From Arctopsyche grandis (taxonomy: Eukaryota > Arthropoda > Insecta > Trichoptera > Hydropsychidae): DNA of 64,000 bases. The notes beneath the pieces were generated by a model. The model was given only the letters and a program-made list of their open reading frames with translations. It did not search any database and had not been told where the DNA came from. The stretch covers positions 13,196,501 through 13,260,500 of the forward strand of contig NC_135367.1 of assembly GCF_051622035.1 (NCBI RefSeq). The letters are read 5' to 3'. The position numbers were made by a program, and so were the translations under genes. Numbering within the stretch: the stretch's first letter is position 1; each line of letters begins with the position of its first letter. This document shows positions 47,978 to 62,000 of this stretch, one piece after another.

Positions 47978-50109
47978 ATGATGATTAAACAAGGAATATT
48001 ATTAACTCTGGTATATTTAATCAACGTCGATCAATGCAAGGCTACATTAAATTTAACCAGCTGGAAAAATATAGAAGATCTTTCTTTCAAATTATCCGGA
48101 AGAAGCATAGAATTTCCATGTGAAACTACAAAGGACATATACAAAGAATCCGGCAAATACATACCTCAAAATATGCTTGCAACGAGGATGCAAATACACA
48201 AATACGACGTAGTGATTGCTATGCCTCGGTAATTACCCATATATCATATACCCCAAAACATCAATTGAAATTAATTATACGATACTTTCCAGATATAAAA
48301 CTGGAGTTCCGATAACACTCGGGATAACCCACCTCAAGTGCAAAGGCTGTGAAACCAAAATAAGACCTTTCCCCGACTGGCCTCTGCAACAAGAGGGAAA
48401 CTGCGATGCAATTCAATCAGCCGTTGATATCTATCTGGATCGCAAAGGCGTGTTGTGGGTGCTCGACGACGGAGTCATCGATAGTCTCGGCGTGCCGTAT
48501 CAAAAATGTCCACCAAAAGTTATATCGATCGATATGTACACCGGAAAAGTTACTAACACTATTGATTTATCGGCATTTATAACGGAACAGTCCAGTCTGC
48601 AATATGTAGTCGCTGAAAGTCCTGGAGATGGTGAAGACTACGTGTGAGTATAGTTTACCTTAGTAAAAATATCATCTTTGATATACATATGTATTTAGAA
48701 TGTAGGAAAATTTATTAGGAACTGTTCATTTTATTAAACTACTAGTGGTTTTACCCAGCTACGCTCGGTATTTGTAATATAAACCGCTTAAACATGGCCG
48801 AAAATGAATCCTGATCCGGAACTGAAAAAGGAATCCTGTTCTGGAACTGAAAAGGGAATCCTGTTCCGGAACTAAAAAAAGAAATCAGATCCGGAGCTGA
48901 AACAGGAATCCAGAATCAGAACTGACAAAGGTATCGGAATACAGAACTGAAAAAGGAATCAGATCCGGATTGACGAAAGAATCCGGATCCGGAACTGAAA
49001 AAGGAAATCGGAATCGGAATTGAAATCAGAACTGGGAATCGCAACTGAAATCGGAATTGGAAACGAAATCGCATTCCGGATCTGAAACTAAAAAAGGAAT
49101 CCGGATACGGAACTGAATAAAGAATCCGGAAATCAAACTGAAAAGAATCGAAATCGAAATACATATTGATATCGTCATAGAAAATAAGATTTTTTCGATA
49201 TTTCACGGACCACCCAAACCTTACATACATACAAAGTCTCTTTCGAAATTATATATTATATATACCAATAATCTTTTCATATTATTTGTAGATATGTATC
49301 TGATTCTGAAGGAGGTGCTATCATCACATTCAATGCCAGAAGCGGAAAAGGAAGGAGATTAGTGCTTCCTCCCAGCATAATAGAAACATGCTCTGCTAGA
49401 TGTGCACTATATTTAACCATAGTCATGAAGGCAAATCATGAAAATTACCTGTATTTCACATACTCGGAGTGCGACAAGTGAGTTTTTTTCAAAAAAAGCA
49501 TTTCATATATGAATACTGCATATCAAAACGATATAACAATCTTATTTTTAGAATATACGTTGTGGAGTCATCGACTATACGAGGCGATTTGGATTGTGGC
49601 GCTATTAGAGTTGCTGGAAAAAAGCCTGAAGGTCTCGGGATCGTCTTTTGCGGAACGGATAACCTGAGCAATCTCTTCTTTAGGTATTATATTATATTTA
49701 TAATAATGCATATATATTTACGCTGTTTATTCAAGAATTTAAAAATAAATATTCATATTTTTAGTGAATTTGAAATGACAAATTTTCAAACTAAAATAAA
49801 TGAAAATTTAAATAAACAAAAATATTTGTTTTCAGGCAGAAAGATGGGAATGATATATACATGTGGGATTCAAATACGCCTTGGAAGGATAGTAATTGGA
49901 GATTAGTACAGCGAGGAAATTTAGATAGACAGACTACACAAGTAGCTCCCGGTCCATGGAAGTTACTCTGGGCTATGGAAAGCAACATTTATGACTTTGT
50001 TACAAATAATGTGGGCTGTTTTGGAGCATCATCTTACTTGCATCCTATTGTTAAAGATGTACACGCTGGTTCTAGTATGAGCCTGGCGAATAAAATAGGA
50101 CTAAATTAA
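47978..50109 (+). CDS. Yellow family, yellow-g/yellow-g2 type (gene C)
   Basis: Five exons: 47978-48228, 48293-48643, 49292-49477, 49552-49683, 49836-50109; all junctions keep the frame (397 residues). Signal peptide MMIKQGILLTLVYLINVDQCKA. Blocks: IEFPCETTKDIYKESGKYIP, NMLATRMQIHKYDVVIAMPR, EEGNC-like QEGNCDAIQSAVDIYLD, GVLWVLDDGVID, PPKVISIDMYTGKV, YVSDSEGGAIITF, YLYFTYSECDK, VFCGTDNLSNLFF, NDIYMWDSNTPW and the C-terminal ESNIYDFVTNNVGCFGASSY. It pairs with gene B by block order, and its C-terminus is of the yellow-g kind; I lean to yellow-g. The third intron contains a minisatellite-bearing repeat (48,740-49,262), which lengthens it to 648 nt. B and C are divergent, 2.6 kb apart. Confidence 0.9.
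48740..49262 (+). repeat. ACTAGTGGTTTTACC element with ~25-bp minisatellite (in gene C intron)
   Basis: Left end CTACTAGTGGTTTTACCCAG, CTACGCTCGGTATTTGTAAT, ATAAACCGCTTAAACATGGC; right end AAGTCTCTTTCGAAATTATA. Between them lie many imperfect copies of GGAATCCGGATCCGGAACTG with AAAAA spacers. Same ends and same repeat unit as at 50,256-50,853. No open reading frame of note. Confidence 0.8.
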
Positions 50110-53063
50110 ATTAAATAAGACAATTTTATACATCAACATTTGTTACTTTTTTTAAAAATATATATTTAAAATATAATTCGTTGTTTGTTTAATGTTTATC
50201 ATCTAATTCATTGGAGATTTTCAAAGTAGGATTTGTTCCGAGGAATTTGATTTATAAACTACTAGTGGTTTTACCCGACTTCGCTCAGTATTTGTAATAT
50301 AAACCGCTTAAACATGGCTTATCTAATCGTAAACATTCATTTATTTTTATTATTAAATTTATATGAATAGAAAAAAAAGATTTGATGACAGCCAATCAGA
50401 AATTAGACACACAATACGAATTTTTTTATATATAAGGGAACCGGAACTTAAAAAATAATCCTGATACAGAAATGAAAAAGTAATCGGGCTCCGGAACTGA
50501 ACAGGAATCGGGATCCGGAACTGAAATAGGAATCCGGATCCAGAACTGAAAAAGGAATCCAGAACCGGAACTTAAAAAGGAATCGGGATCTGGATTGAGA
50601 ATCGAGAATCGGGATTGAAATCAGAACCGGGAATCGGAACTAAAATCGGAATCAGAAATGAAATCATAATCCGGATCTGGAACTGAAAAAGGAATCCTGT
50701 TACAGAATTGAATAAAGAATCCTGAATATTAACTGAAAAAGGGATCGAAATCGATATTGATATCGTAGTCATAGAAAATTAAATTTTTTCGATAACGTCA
50801 TGGATTAAACCTTAGTTACATATAAAGTCTCTTTCGAAATTATATATTAGATAATAAAAAAGCGTTTGTGTGCCAACTACAGCTTTAATGAAAATTCAGG
50901 CTCTATCTAGCCATTGGTATTCAATATTTTTATAAACTATATCATATATATTACATCACATAACACATACCATCGATAATAATAAGTAGAGATGAAATAA
51001 TAAACTGTACAAGTTTTACAACACTTAAGATTTTCCACTAAATAAATACAATCATATTTAACAAAATAAATTTTAATAATAGGTGTGTGATATAGTAATA
51101 ATATTAAAAGTTAATACATTTGTTTTAGAATTTACAAAAATTTAAACACAATACCTTACTAAAAATATAAGAATTTATTTATTAATTCCTTTTTGCAGTT
51201 TTGTATGTCACTACATGTACATAAATACGAATAAAGAAAATTAAAATTGGATAACGATAATGAGATTTGTGTGTACGTGTGTAAATAAATTTAGCAAAGT
51301 TCTAAATACAAATCGTATTTTACTAATATCAAAAATTATTAGAAATACAAATATTTTGTATAAATATTGCCGTTGAGGCTCTCTTGAACTATCACAGCTT
51401 GAATAAATTCTTAAAAATTAAACTAATTAATTTTGAAAAAAAAATACATAAATCTCATCTATCCAATAAAAATAATAAAACGATAAAAATACAGCCTAAT
51501 ATTCCGAGAAATATATTTCATATATCCATTCTAACTAAAATAAAATTGTTATTAACAATTCAAACATTGTGTACATTAAAAACAAACTGGCATTAATATT
51601 ATAATATAAAAATATTTATATTATAATATATACAAGCGAATGGCATTTTTTAAATTACAAAGTATACTTTTACTATTACGGTGTATTATTGAGCACCAAA
51701 ATGAGAGATTCAATTCGTGTTAAGAAATAGTAGTGAAAACAGATAACATTAAAAGTAGAGAATCTTTCATAAAAAAAATAATACTCAGCTAGTAGGCCGT
51801 CTAATAAAATGAGATTTTTTTTGTTTTAGTTTAATCTCAAGCTATGTAAATAGAAATTACGAGTGAAAATTTTAATACGAATGTATCGAAAGATATAAAA
51901 AAAATCATTTGAAATGTGTCACATACATACATCAAATTTTGAAAAGTAAAAAATATTTACACAATATGTATCTCTAAAATTAGTAAATATTAGGTACGTA
52001 TCAGGTGTTCAAACTGTAAAAGCCAGACCTAGATTTCTATTATAACTATATTGTACTTATGTATACATATATAAAAACAAACAAAAAATTTCATTAAATG
52101 TCAATATAAAAAACATCTAAAATTTTTTTAGTAAAATTCTTGCGTTAAATGCGTAAAAATAAAAGAAAACTATTATAAAATGCCTTCCGGTTTAATCAAA
52201 TCCACGCGTAATATATTATGAGGATATGCAAAGGGTTTTATTTTATTTTTAAATCGAATGAAAAGCTTGAAAAATTCAGCATTCACTATCCAATAAGAAA
52301 TATTTATTAATTAATATTATGCATTATGATTATCATTATAAGATTTTTTGACATTTCTTTTTTTTATAACTACGATAAAATTCATTTCAATTTTCAAAAC
52401 ACCAATAAGATCAGACAATGACGTATTTGTAGATGAACTACGATTAAATTTAAAACAACAAAAAAAAAGTAAAAAAGAGTATTTTTAATATTAGATAGTA
52501 AAGAGTAAAATTTTTAGATTACTCATACATATAAAAATGAGTAAACATTTATATAATGAATTGTTATCGTTACAACTATCCCTTACATTCCGTTAAAAAC
52601 CAAGCTATTTGCATTTCTTTTGTATTTGAAATTAACCAATTTGCCAATATGAAAAGTTTAAATATCAATAAAAGGTTGTGAGAACTTGGTTTTTTAAACT
52701 ATATTAATTGACAAACGTTTTATAGAACTTTTTGAATATACATATAACCGTGTCAGAAACATCTACATACATACATACATACATACATAGGTACAATCAA
52801 TAATTTAAATATATACTTATTATTACTTATTACACATCATCCTTGCTTGAGATTGGAGAATTTGGCCATGAAACATTTAACTAATATGTATACAGTCAAA
52901 AAGTACAAAAACAAAAACGGAGAAAAGAAAAAGGAAACGAAGAAACACTAATGAAAATTCATATTCAGTCTTTTAATGGAGTGTGCTCAGCGAAATTATA
53001 AGGCTGCCTTTTGTACCATCGAGGAACATCATTCAAATGGCATAATTTTACATATTAAAATGA
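50110..53063. other. 3' flanks of gene C and of the LMTK-type gene
   Basis: Apart from the minisatellite element, this is unusually AT-rich DNA without coding signs. Much of it may be the 3' UTR of the reverse-strand kinase gene, whose stop is at 53064. Several TTTATT words (polyadenylation signals on that strand) occur, but none can be preferred. Confidence 0.5.
50256..50853 (+). repeat. ACTAGTGGTTTTACC element with minisatellite, second copy
   Basis: Left end ACTAGTGGTTTTACCCGACT and TATAAACCGCTTAAACATGG, then ~110 bp absent from the first copy (TATCTAATCG.. to ..TTTATATATAAG), the GGAATCSGGATCCGGAACTG minisatellite (~50,440-50,770) and the same right end (AAGTCTCTTTCGAAATTATA). It lies just past the end of gene C. 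Confidence 0.8.
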
Positions 53064-56000
53064 TTATCTAGATGCGCTGATGAAATCGTTATCACTCTGT
53101 ATGTGTTCGATTTTTCTCTCAAGCGTGGTGTAAGCGCTGCTGCCGATCCCCGAGTCCTCGTCGCCGCTATCCAACAACGTGCCCTCTCCTTTAACCGGCT
53201 CCAAATGAGATTTCTTAGACGTTTCGTCCATATTTATCGGCACAACTGCCTTGTGCAGCATAGATGGATCGGAATGAAGGGAATCGATGGACGACGCCTG
53301 TTTGTGAGCATCGTTGAGATCTTGCTGGTGAGTTGATATATTGATTTTCTCCAACGGTGACAGAGGACTGTTAGAATCTAATGACTCGTATGCTTTGAAT
53401 TTTTCCAAGTCAATTTTAAATTCATTCTTAATATCATCAAATACTTGATTCTTATTAGCTAGGTCTAAAGATTCTGAATTATTTACAGTATCATTTGGTG
53501 TTTTATTTTCGCACTCATTATTATTAGAAGCTGATGGTTCAATATCAGATTCCAATTTAAAATCGAAAATTTTCAATTCACCGTTAGAATTCTTTCCGGA
53601 TGATAACGTCGTGGGTGAATTACGTGCAAGTGGACTCGGAGGCAAATCCAGCTTGAGTTTATCTCTAGTGTGACGTAATCCTCCCAAGACAGATGAAGAT
53701 AATTGCAATGGAGATGTTGATCCCGAGCTTTGACTGCTACTTCCTACTGCTGATGGTGACGGAGTACTGGGTGTTAAAGATCCCGATGGAGAACCTTTAT
53801 CGTTGACAAGTTGAAGCGTACTACAGTTCGCAAGTGATCGAATCTTATTACTTAAATTTAAACTTAATTCTTGATCGGACAAATTGGACGGCAATGAACC
53901 GTTAGTCTTCACAGCTTCAACTTCAACATCACCAACAGACTTCAAATCTTCGATAGCAGATTTCACGTCAACGTCTTTAAATTCGTAATCGACCAGAGAT
54001 CCAGGAGTAACATCTTCCGTACCCGAATCAGGTGTCACAAAATCACGCGATTGACTATTCGCCAAGATGTTTGAGATCATATTAGTCATATCATCTGTAT
54101 AATCGGTATTGTATTCTAATAATTCCGGTGGCAGAGGAGGTAAAGGTTCATCAATGTCATCAAATTCTGCATTATTGTTCAACAGTGATAAATGCTGTCC
54201 TGGGAAGAACTGACTTGATGAATTCAAAAAACTGTATGATTCGAATGGTGCAGTCGAAGACGAAATATAAAAATCATCATCAGGTACTGTTACACCTAAA
54301 ACCAATCATTTATTTTATAAAAATAATTAATTAAATAATTAAGAATCTCAGGAAAAAATATTACCTGACGGCACCGGACATGATAAATCAAGATCATTAG
54401 GACAAGATTCAATAAACTTATCGTATTGTGGATCAGATTCATTATGACAGTATGTTTGCCAATCTGTAAGAAATATTTAAATAAATTAATTACACCAATA
54501 AAAGCTATTGATTTATTATTGTTATAATAATATACCTGTGTATGAAGAACATCCAGCCAAATGAGGAGAATCTATTTCACATTCGACAACTTCACGAGGA
54601 TATTCATACACGCAATGGTATTTCTGCTTTTTGAAAGCGACTTTCTTTCGACTTTCCTGTGAATTAAAATAGATTATAAACAAAAAAAGCGTATTTGACG
54701 ATTATTTAAAAATAAATTTTGTTAAAAAAATTAAAATATTGTATGGAAAGTGATAATCAGTAGTAAAAATTGTCAAATGTATGTAAATGCGAAGTTAAAA
54801 AATGAAATGCGATTTATATAAGATCAATTTTGCTAGATAGAAACTAAGTCGAAACGCGTTTGTTTCATTTGCGCAAATCTATCTTGTAAATATTTAAAAT
54901 TTCTAAATAAATAATAATGCATAAATAAAAACACATACGGACACATACAAAACCTAAACTAAATCGTGCAATAAATGGATTGACACACCAAAATACTGAA
55001 GCAAGATTGTAAGTTTTGAACTCACACTATTAGATGATTCCTCTTCCTACAATGTAGCAGCGTCATGACATAAATGGAAAGCACGTCAACGGTTAACCAA
55101 ATATTCCAAAAAAGACAAACTACACAATAATAGTAAATATTTATATTTTATTCAACAATCAATGCATAACAAACACTACATATGTACAGATGTATTCCAC
55201 TGTCTTGTATTACAAAACGTTTCATAGGCACACAAAACCCTTTCAATTTTATAAATATGATTACACAAAAGCTTTCCATTCAAAATAAAATAACTAGTAA
55301 ATATAATAGTCAATTACAATATTTTTCATCTGCATCCAATGAATATAATATAATAATAAAAAAAATCTATTTATTTTAAATAAATAAACCATGCAAAGAA
55401 CAATTTTTTATACATTGTTAAATCTACAACTATGAACATATATATCAGTTTATATACATTTAAATTAAAACATAAGACATCTAAATTGTAGACACCAAAA
55501 CGATTGTAAGCACCCACTTCATTGGGGATACGAAAGTTCGAGACGCATGCGAAATATTCAGAATATGATTCGATATCGGGTAACACTCTAAGAAGGATGA
55601 CGGTTTATGCAATAGTTAACTACTCACACTTTGACTAGAATCTGGACTTTTGAGAGCACTTTTCGATGGAATGGCTAAATAATCCCAACTAGAAGGAATA
55701 AAATCAACTTCCTCTTCATCGGCGGACGCATCAGCCGATTCGTCGCTTGCAGATATTTCTTCAGGTATTGTATCATAATCGCGACTCATAGAGAACGGTT
55801 CAACATTCCTCTGCTAAAATTGTAAAATTAAATTGATTTACCAGATAAAATATATACATATCATTTATTATATTTCCCTACCGAATAAATATATAATATA
55901 ATATTTTTTAATGGAAACAAACATGCAATTTTAATAAAAGCTGTGTATGACACAATTTAGTAAGAATTTATTTAAATATTCAATTTTTATTTATCAAAAT

Positions 56001-59000
56001 GAAAAACATGTACTTGTTGAAAATTGTTAGATTATTATTATACTTAAAGCTAAATTTAGGTGGATTTTACTTGAAGGAATATATCGTTACTGTTCTGAAA
56101 GTTTCTATTCTATATAAAAAATAAATATGTATGTAAGGGAACCCGGGGCATAGCGAGCCCCCGGGTTACAATGAGACACATCTCCCGATCATTCCAGAAC
56201 TCTCAAGAAAACGTCATTCAGTGCCAATTGCGACCTGCAAGTCGAGTCAGGCTGTTTTGTTCTAGGCGGAAACTGAACCAAAAAAATTTTGTATAAAACT
56301 AATTTTTGGCTACCGGAGGTAAGTTTCTCACTCATTATTATTATGATTGTTTACTAATATTGTATTAATATCAAATATTTGGAAACATTTTTGCCATTTA
56401 TAACAACATGCTGTCTGGGACATTTTTAAATAATCATTTCATCTATAAGGGAATCCAGAATTCAATAATTTTTCTCAAAAACTTTCTATGCTGTTTCTTT
56501 CCAAACAACATTAAATGGCAGGGCAAGGGGCAGATTTTCACAACAAGGACCATCAAACAGAACACTAAGCTTGGAATTAGCCCGCCAATCGCCAAAATAG
56601 ATAAAGCGTTACATCCCTACAACCGGGACTTACAAACATGACGCCAAACTCAAAATTTCATCATCTCACCAGAAAATATTTTTCTAATTACCAAAAACTA
56701 AGTTTAATATTCTTTTTGAATTATTTTATAATTTTATTTGTAGCCCATTGTGCCCCGGCCCTGGGGCACAACGGACAAAACGTACTTTTTGCCATTCTTG
56801 TTTTTTTTTTTTGTTTAATTTGTTTAAAATATAATCATGTTTTTACTCAATATTTTAGATGAATAAATAAAAAAGAGATATGAATATTAAATTTGTTATA
56901 TTTTTTATTCCTATACCCATTTATTTCCACTTTCCCTTAGAGTGTCTGTCATGCCCCAGGTCCCCTACATACATACAAATGAATGTCGAAAAATATCCAT
57001 TATAAAACGTCGTGGTTCCTAGTTGGTAAAAAATCGTAACTGATACAATGTCGCCAGAACAGCACAGATACATTCCATTCGAAATATAGCAATACAATAA
57101 AGAAAAATACTTGCCAGATTTGCCGACGTGCACAAAGAAGCTGATAAAACTATCGATTCTTCTGTATCGCCTTTCTATAATGATTTAACGGCAACCCACA
57201 ACCAAAGAAAGCATATTAGACAAATAAAACACAACAACAACAATAAAAAGCAAGCGATATACACAAAACATAATATGCGAGACATATAATTTATAAATAT
57301 GAATATTATATTACATAATGAATATATGTATGTATGTATTATATACACAGAGAAATATATATATGTATATATAAATATATTGAGTGGAAAAAATATTTCA
57401 TATAAAATTTGAAATAATATGTTATCACAGAAAGCATATATAATTGTTTTATAGCTACACTTAAATATTTGTAATATATGATTTATGAATATATGAAGAT
57501 CAAACCTTCCACGTGAATTCTCCACTTGACGATGAGTTACCGTTTGATTCCTCACTACCGCTATCCCAATCTTTCAAACATTCAGGCGGAATTGTATTTA
57601 TATCGCTAACATCTTTAACATGTCTTGAGTAATACCCGTCCGAAGAAGATTCATTGATCGGGCCTGAAATTTGACACACTAATTATAGTAAAATACTAAC
57701 ACAAAAAATAAAATAAAATAAATACAGCATCAAAACTAACCAGAGAAATGAATACTGTTCGTGAAAAGGTTGGAATCATTAGAACTAGTATTAACAAGTC
57801 CTAAATTTGTCACATTTGAATAGTCGAAAGATGGCATTTTGACATCTTGGTAACTGAACGACGGCGTAACATCATCAACAGAACTCATATCCAACCCGGA
57901 ATGTCCGACATACTCCATCAGAGCCGAATCGTATTCTCCGTACAGTTTGCTCGACGTATCTTTGACATCATCGATAGATTGATTTTCAAACGTGGTCAAA
58001 TCCTGATCTTTCATTTCAACCGATTGCAAAAAGTCACTGTATGAAATTGAAGTTGGTGCACTATCGGGAGTATTTGCATCGAATTGAATCATCGACATTG
58101 GTTCCTTCATCGATTGATTGATATCATTAATTTCATTGGATTTCGAAGCGTTGACTGAAATCGTGAACGCCTCATGCGGATGGTCAGCTTTGCTGCGATT
58201 TAAGTCGTCGTACGGCATATGTCGTTCCATCTCGATGAATTTGTCAGTAATATTGCAAATATTTTTATAGTGATTCATTCCTTGATCAACACTCACAAAA
58301 TTGAGAATCGGCGATTCTTCCCACACCTTAGATGACAAAGGAGAATCTTCAGATGATGGCGGTTTCAAATTAGATTCCGCTTCTTCGGCCTGTCTGACCT
58401 CTCCGTCGATGTTGTCTAAGAATTCAAACTGGGCATCTATCATTATTTGAGCTGAATCTATTGAATCTTGGGACATATTCGATCTTCCTTGTGTGTTTAG
58501 ATCAAATAATGGTGTTGACGTTACTACACCTGTCGAGCATGTACCCTCGGCGTCTGAAATGATTTTTGGAGACAACATTTCAGTTTCAGTCACTTTGGGA
58601 AGATCAAGTGCAATCTGTTTATTGTCGTCGAAAGGTTGTGGAGATTTTTCTGGCGAATCTTTCAATATAACACTGATTAGTTCAATGCCTGATTTTTCAG
58701 AAAACGATGTTCCATTACTGTCCGACGAATTCGGCAATAAATACGACACGTTTTCTGATATAGAATTCATTTTTGGACTGGGAAGCTTAACAGGTGATTC
58801 GTCCAGACTCATATTATTATCTCCACACGATAAAGTCAACACTTGATTATTTAAATCACTTGAATTTGCCATTATTGGAGTTCTATTTGTCGGATAATTC
58901 ATAACCATTTCCATAGGTGGGTGTGGTAAATTTTCACCTTCTAAAGAAAACGAGGGCCGGCACGAATAATTCTCATCCATTTCATCCATAATATTTTTAT

Positions 59001-62000
59001 CGTAATACAAAGGATTGTCAGCAATTGTAGGAGTTACAGATCGACGTTCTCCGTCAATGCATTTATCTATAGGACTTTCAGGAAAATCATTTAACGAGCA
59101 TATATCATCAAAATTCTCTTCGACATTAAATAGTGTATCATTAGAGCACCACGAATCCATACTGGCTGTCTTAGTATGGAGAATTTGAGATGATCTTTCT
59201 GATGGTTTGAGTTGACTCTCTGACATGTTGGATGTATTGATATCAGACACTAATGATGGTTGAGAGATTTTGGAAACATTTGAAACATCATCAGGTACAT
59301 TGAGAACTTTTGTAGGACAAATATATGTAACATCATTGGCGACATTTTTACCCTCAACTATGTAAGTGTGTGATGCTGAATCAGTCTCTACACTGGCGAT
59401 AGAATCAATTTGAGATGGTTCCTCTGCTTCGACTACGCCATCCGGAAGCAAGACACACTCAGAGCTAACCGAACCCACTTTAGACGCATTTTCTAAAGTT
59501 TTTGTAATATTTTCCAATAAATTATCAAGATTTTGAGATATTTCCTCAGTGGATTTAGTAGTGGAATGGTCTTCGTAGAACGGTGATAATAATTCTGAAA
59601 TTTGAGGATCATGAATGGGCGTATCGCTGATGGGCATTTCTTTAGGTCTGGATACTGGTTCTGGTTCGCCATCCAATTCCATTTGATCTTCTATACAGTT
59701 CAGACTATCAATACTGATACTTTTTCTATAAAAAGAATATTAAAAATAAATCACACAATAAATATTATTATGGAGTATGAACAAAATATAATATATGTAT
59801 ACACAAAATAATACCTTTTTTCGGGATGGCACGAATCAAATCCATCAAGAGCGACAAAGGTTTGATTTGAACCATGAGAATCATCATTAGTATCATCATC
59901 TGACCATGCTTTGTGAGTATCGTCACTTTTCTTTTGATTTCCATTATCTACAACGCTATCTTTATCGAGAGGTAAATCTGTCGCCACAATACTGTTCAAT
60001 TGCCCGAGAGAAAGACTATTTGAAGTATCAGATTTTTCAAATTCACCGACTGAAAATTAATTAAAAATATATTGCATTTGCTTCGTACAAATATTTACTT
60101 AAAAAATATTGACTGATATTAACCTTTAATTAAATCTGAGAATTCAGACCAACTTTCTTCTTGTATGGGACTTAATGGAATCACACCGTACATATTGTAA
60201 TGAATGAGAACTTCATTTCTCGGTATTTGGGCATCGTTTGGCTTTGGTATATCCTGCTCGGTAAAGATGTTTTTGCTGCAATTGTATTCTGAAGATCTTT
60301 GGTGGGTCGGATTAAATTCGGTACGATTTTCGCTCACAGTCTTTGTACTATTTTGTTCATTAAGTTGAGAGGACAACTCTTTAGTAATGTCTTCCTTCCG
60401 AGGTTTTTCATTATTGATATTTTCTTGGGCCATTTTCTAAAAAAATAATTAAATATAGTTTAACTACACATACATACATGAAAAATCGTATTATAAATTT
60501 TTTCAATAAATACCTGCGCCAATGGTAATTTCAGCTCCAATTCATTTCTCAATGCTTTTACACTCTCAGGGTCTATCAAGCGATCAACTACTGAAACCTT
60601 ATTATCTTCCATAGATTCCAACATTTCACTTGAATCATCATCATCAAACGACCTCAAATTTTGTTCATTTGGCAAAATCTTTTCAGGATCCTTTGATCCT
60701 TTAATGTGTAAAAACCAACCCTGAGGTGCATTATCAGAACCATTACAATTTTCCATAGGACTTGCAAGATTAGCATCATCAATCGGTACATCAGCATTCA
60801 AAAAGTCTCCATCATTACTATTACTCAGTTCTTCGTTAACATCGTTTTCCATATGATCATCATAAACATCTTCGATGTCTTCAGAAAGCAACGGATTCGA
60901 ATTTTCAATATTCAAATTATTTTCATTCTCTGCTATAGCCAACTTTGACGTCAGATTATTCAAATCATTTTGTAATAATATATTAAGAGGTTGATTATTA
61001 GTCGCAAGATTTAAAATGTCAATATTTCCATCGTCAATAGATTCATCAGCGACGACATGCTCATTTATTGCTTCGGGTGGGTCGGGAAAGGTGAATGAAG
61101 AACTGTCTTCCGATTGAGTAGCCATATCAGGGAATATGCTATCGAAATTCTGAGAGTTGCTTTCGAAACTGGAACCAAGGAAGCGGTCCCAAGTATCTAT
61201 GGAATAATCGATGGGTTTATCAGGATCAGGATCAAACGGAACAGAAGAACGATTGAAGAAATATGACGAGTTTATGTTACTGTGCATGTTGGGAATATTA
61301 CCACTACTACTTTCATCTTTCAATGGAGCTTCATTAAAATTAGATGAGAACATTAAAGTTTCCTCTTCTGGCAATTGTCCACTATCTTTAAAATCAGTCT
61401 TAATGCCTGTATACAGATCGAGCGTGCAATCGTAAAACGGTCCCAAAACCACATTACTCGATGCTTCATCTACTGGATTACTTTTTATTTGGTCACTTTT
61501 CTGTTTCAAAATCTTCTCATCTACAGATATTTGATCTAATTTACTTATTGAATACTCTACGCCTGATATAGACTTTACAGAAGTTGAGTCCCTTTCAATG
61601 TTTGATATAGTAGTGGTATTTTTATCCGTTATAAAATTATGAGCAGCAGTTGAACCAACACTAAATGAACTGTTTACATTCTTATCAAAAGATGAAATCT
61701 GTTGCATTGTATTTGATGAATCTATAACTGGAGAAACAACTTCGTCCACAATTGGAGTACTTGTAGAATTTTCAAAATTAACAAAAGGTCCATTTGGACT
61801 CTGACTATCATATAAATTAAATGTAACTGAAGATGTTTTTGCGTTTTCAACCGGCATCGATGGAACAATTGTCATCGACAACTTATCTAAATGTAAATAT
61901 TCCGTCATATCCTCGTTCATCAAATTCTGGTAATTGTCGTCAATGAGAGTTTCATTAAAATTTGTGGAATCATCAGTCACAATTTTATCACATAAAAAAT

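Noticed and set aside
53103-53336. Plus-strand frame opposite the last LMTK exon
   Set aside because: Shadow of the reverse-strand coding exon.
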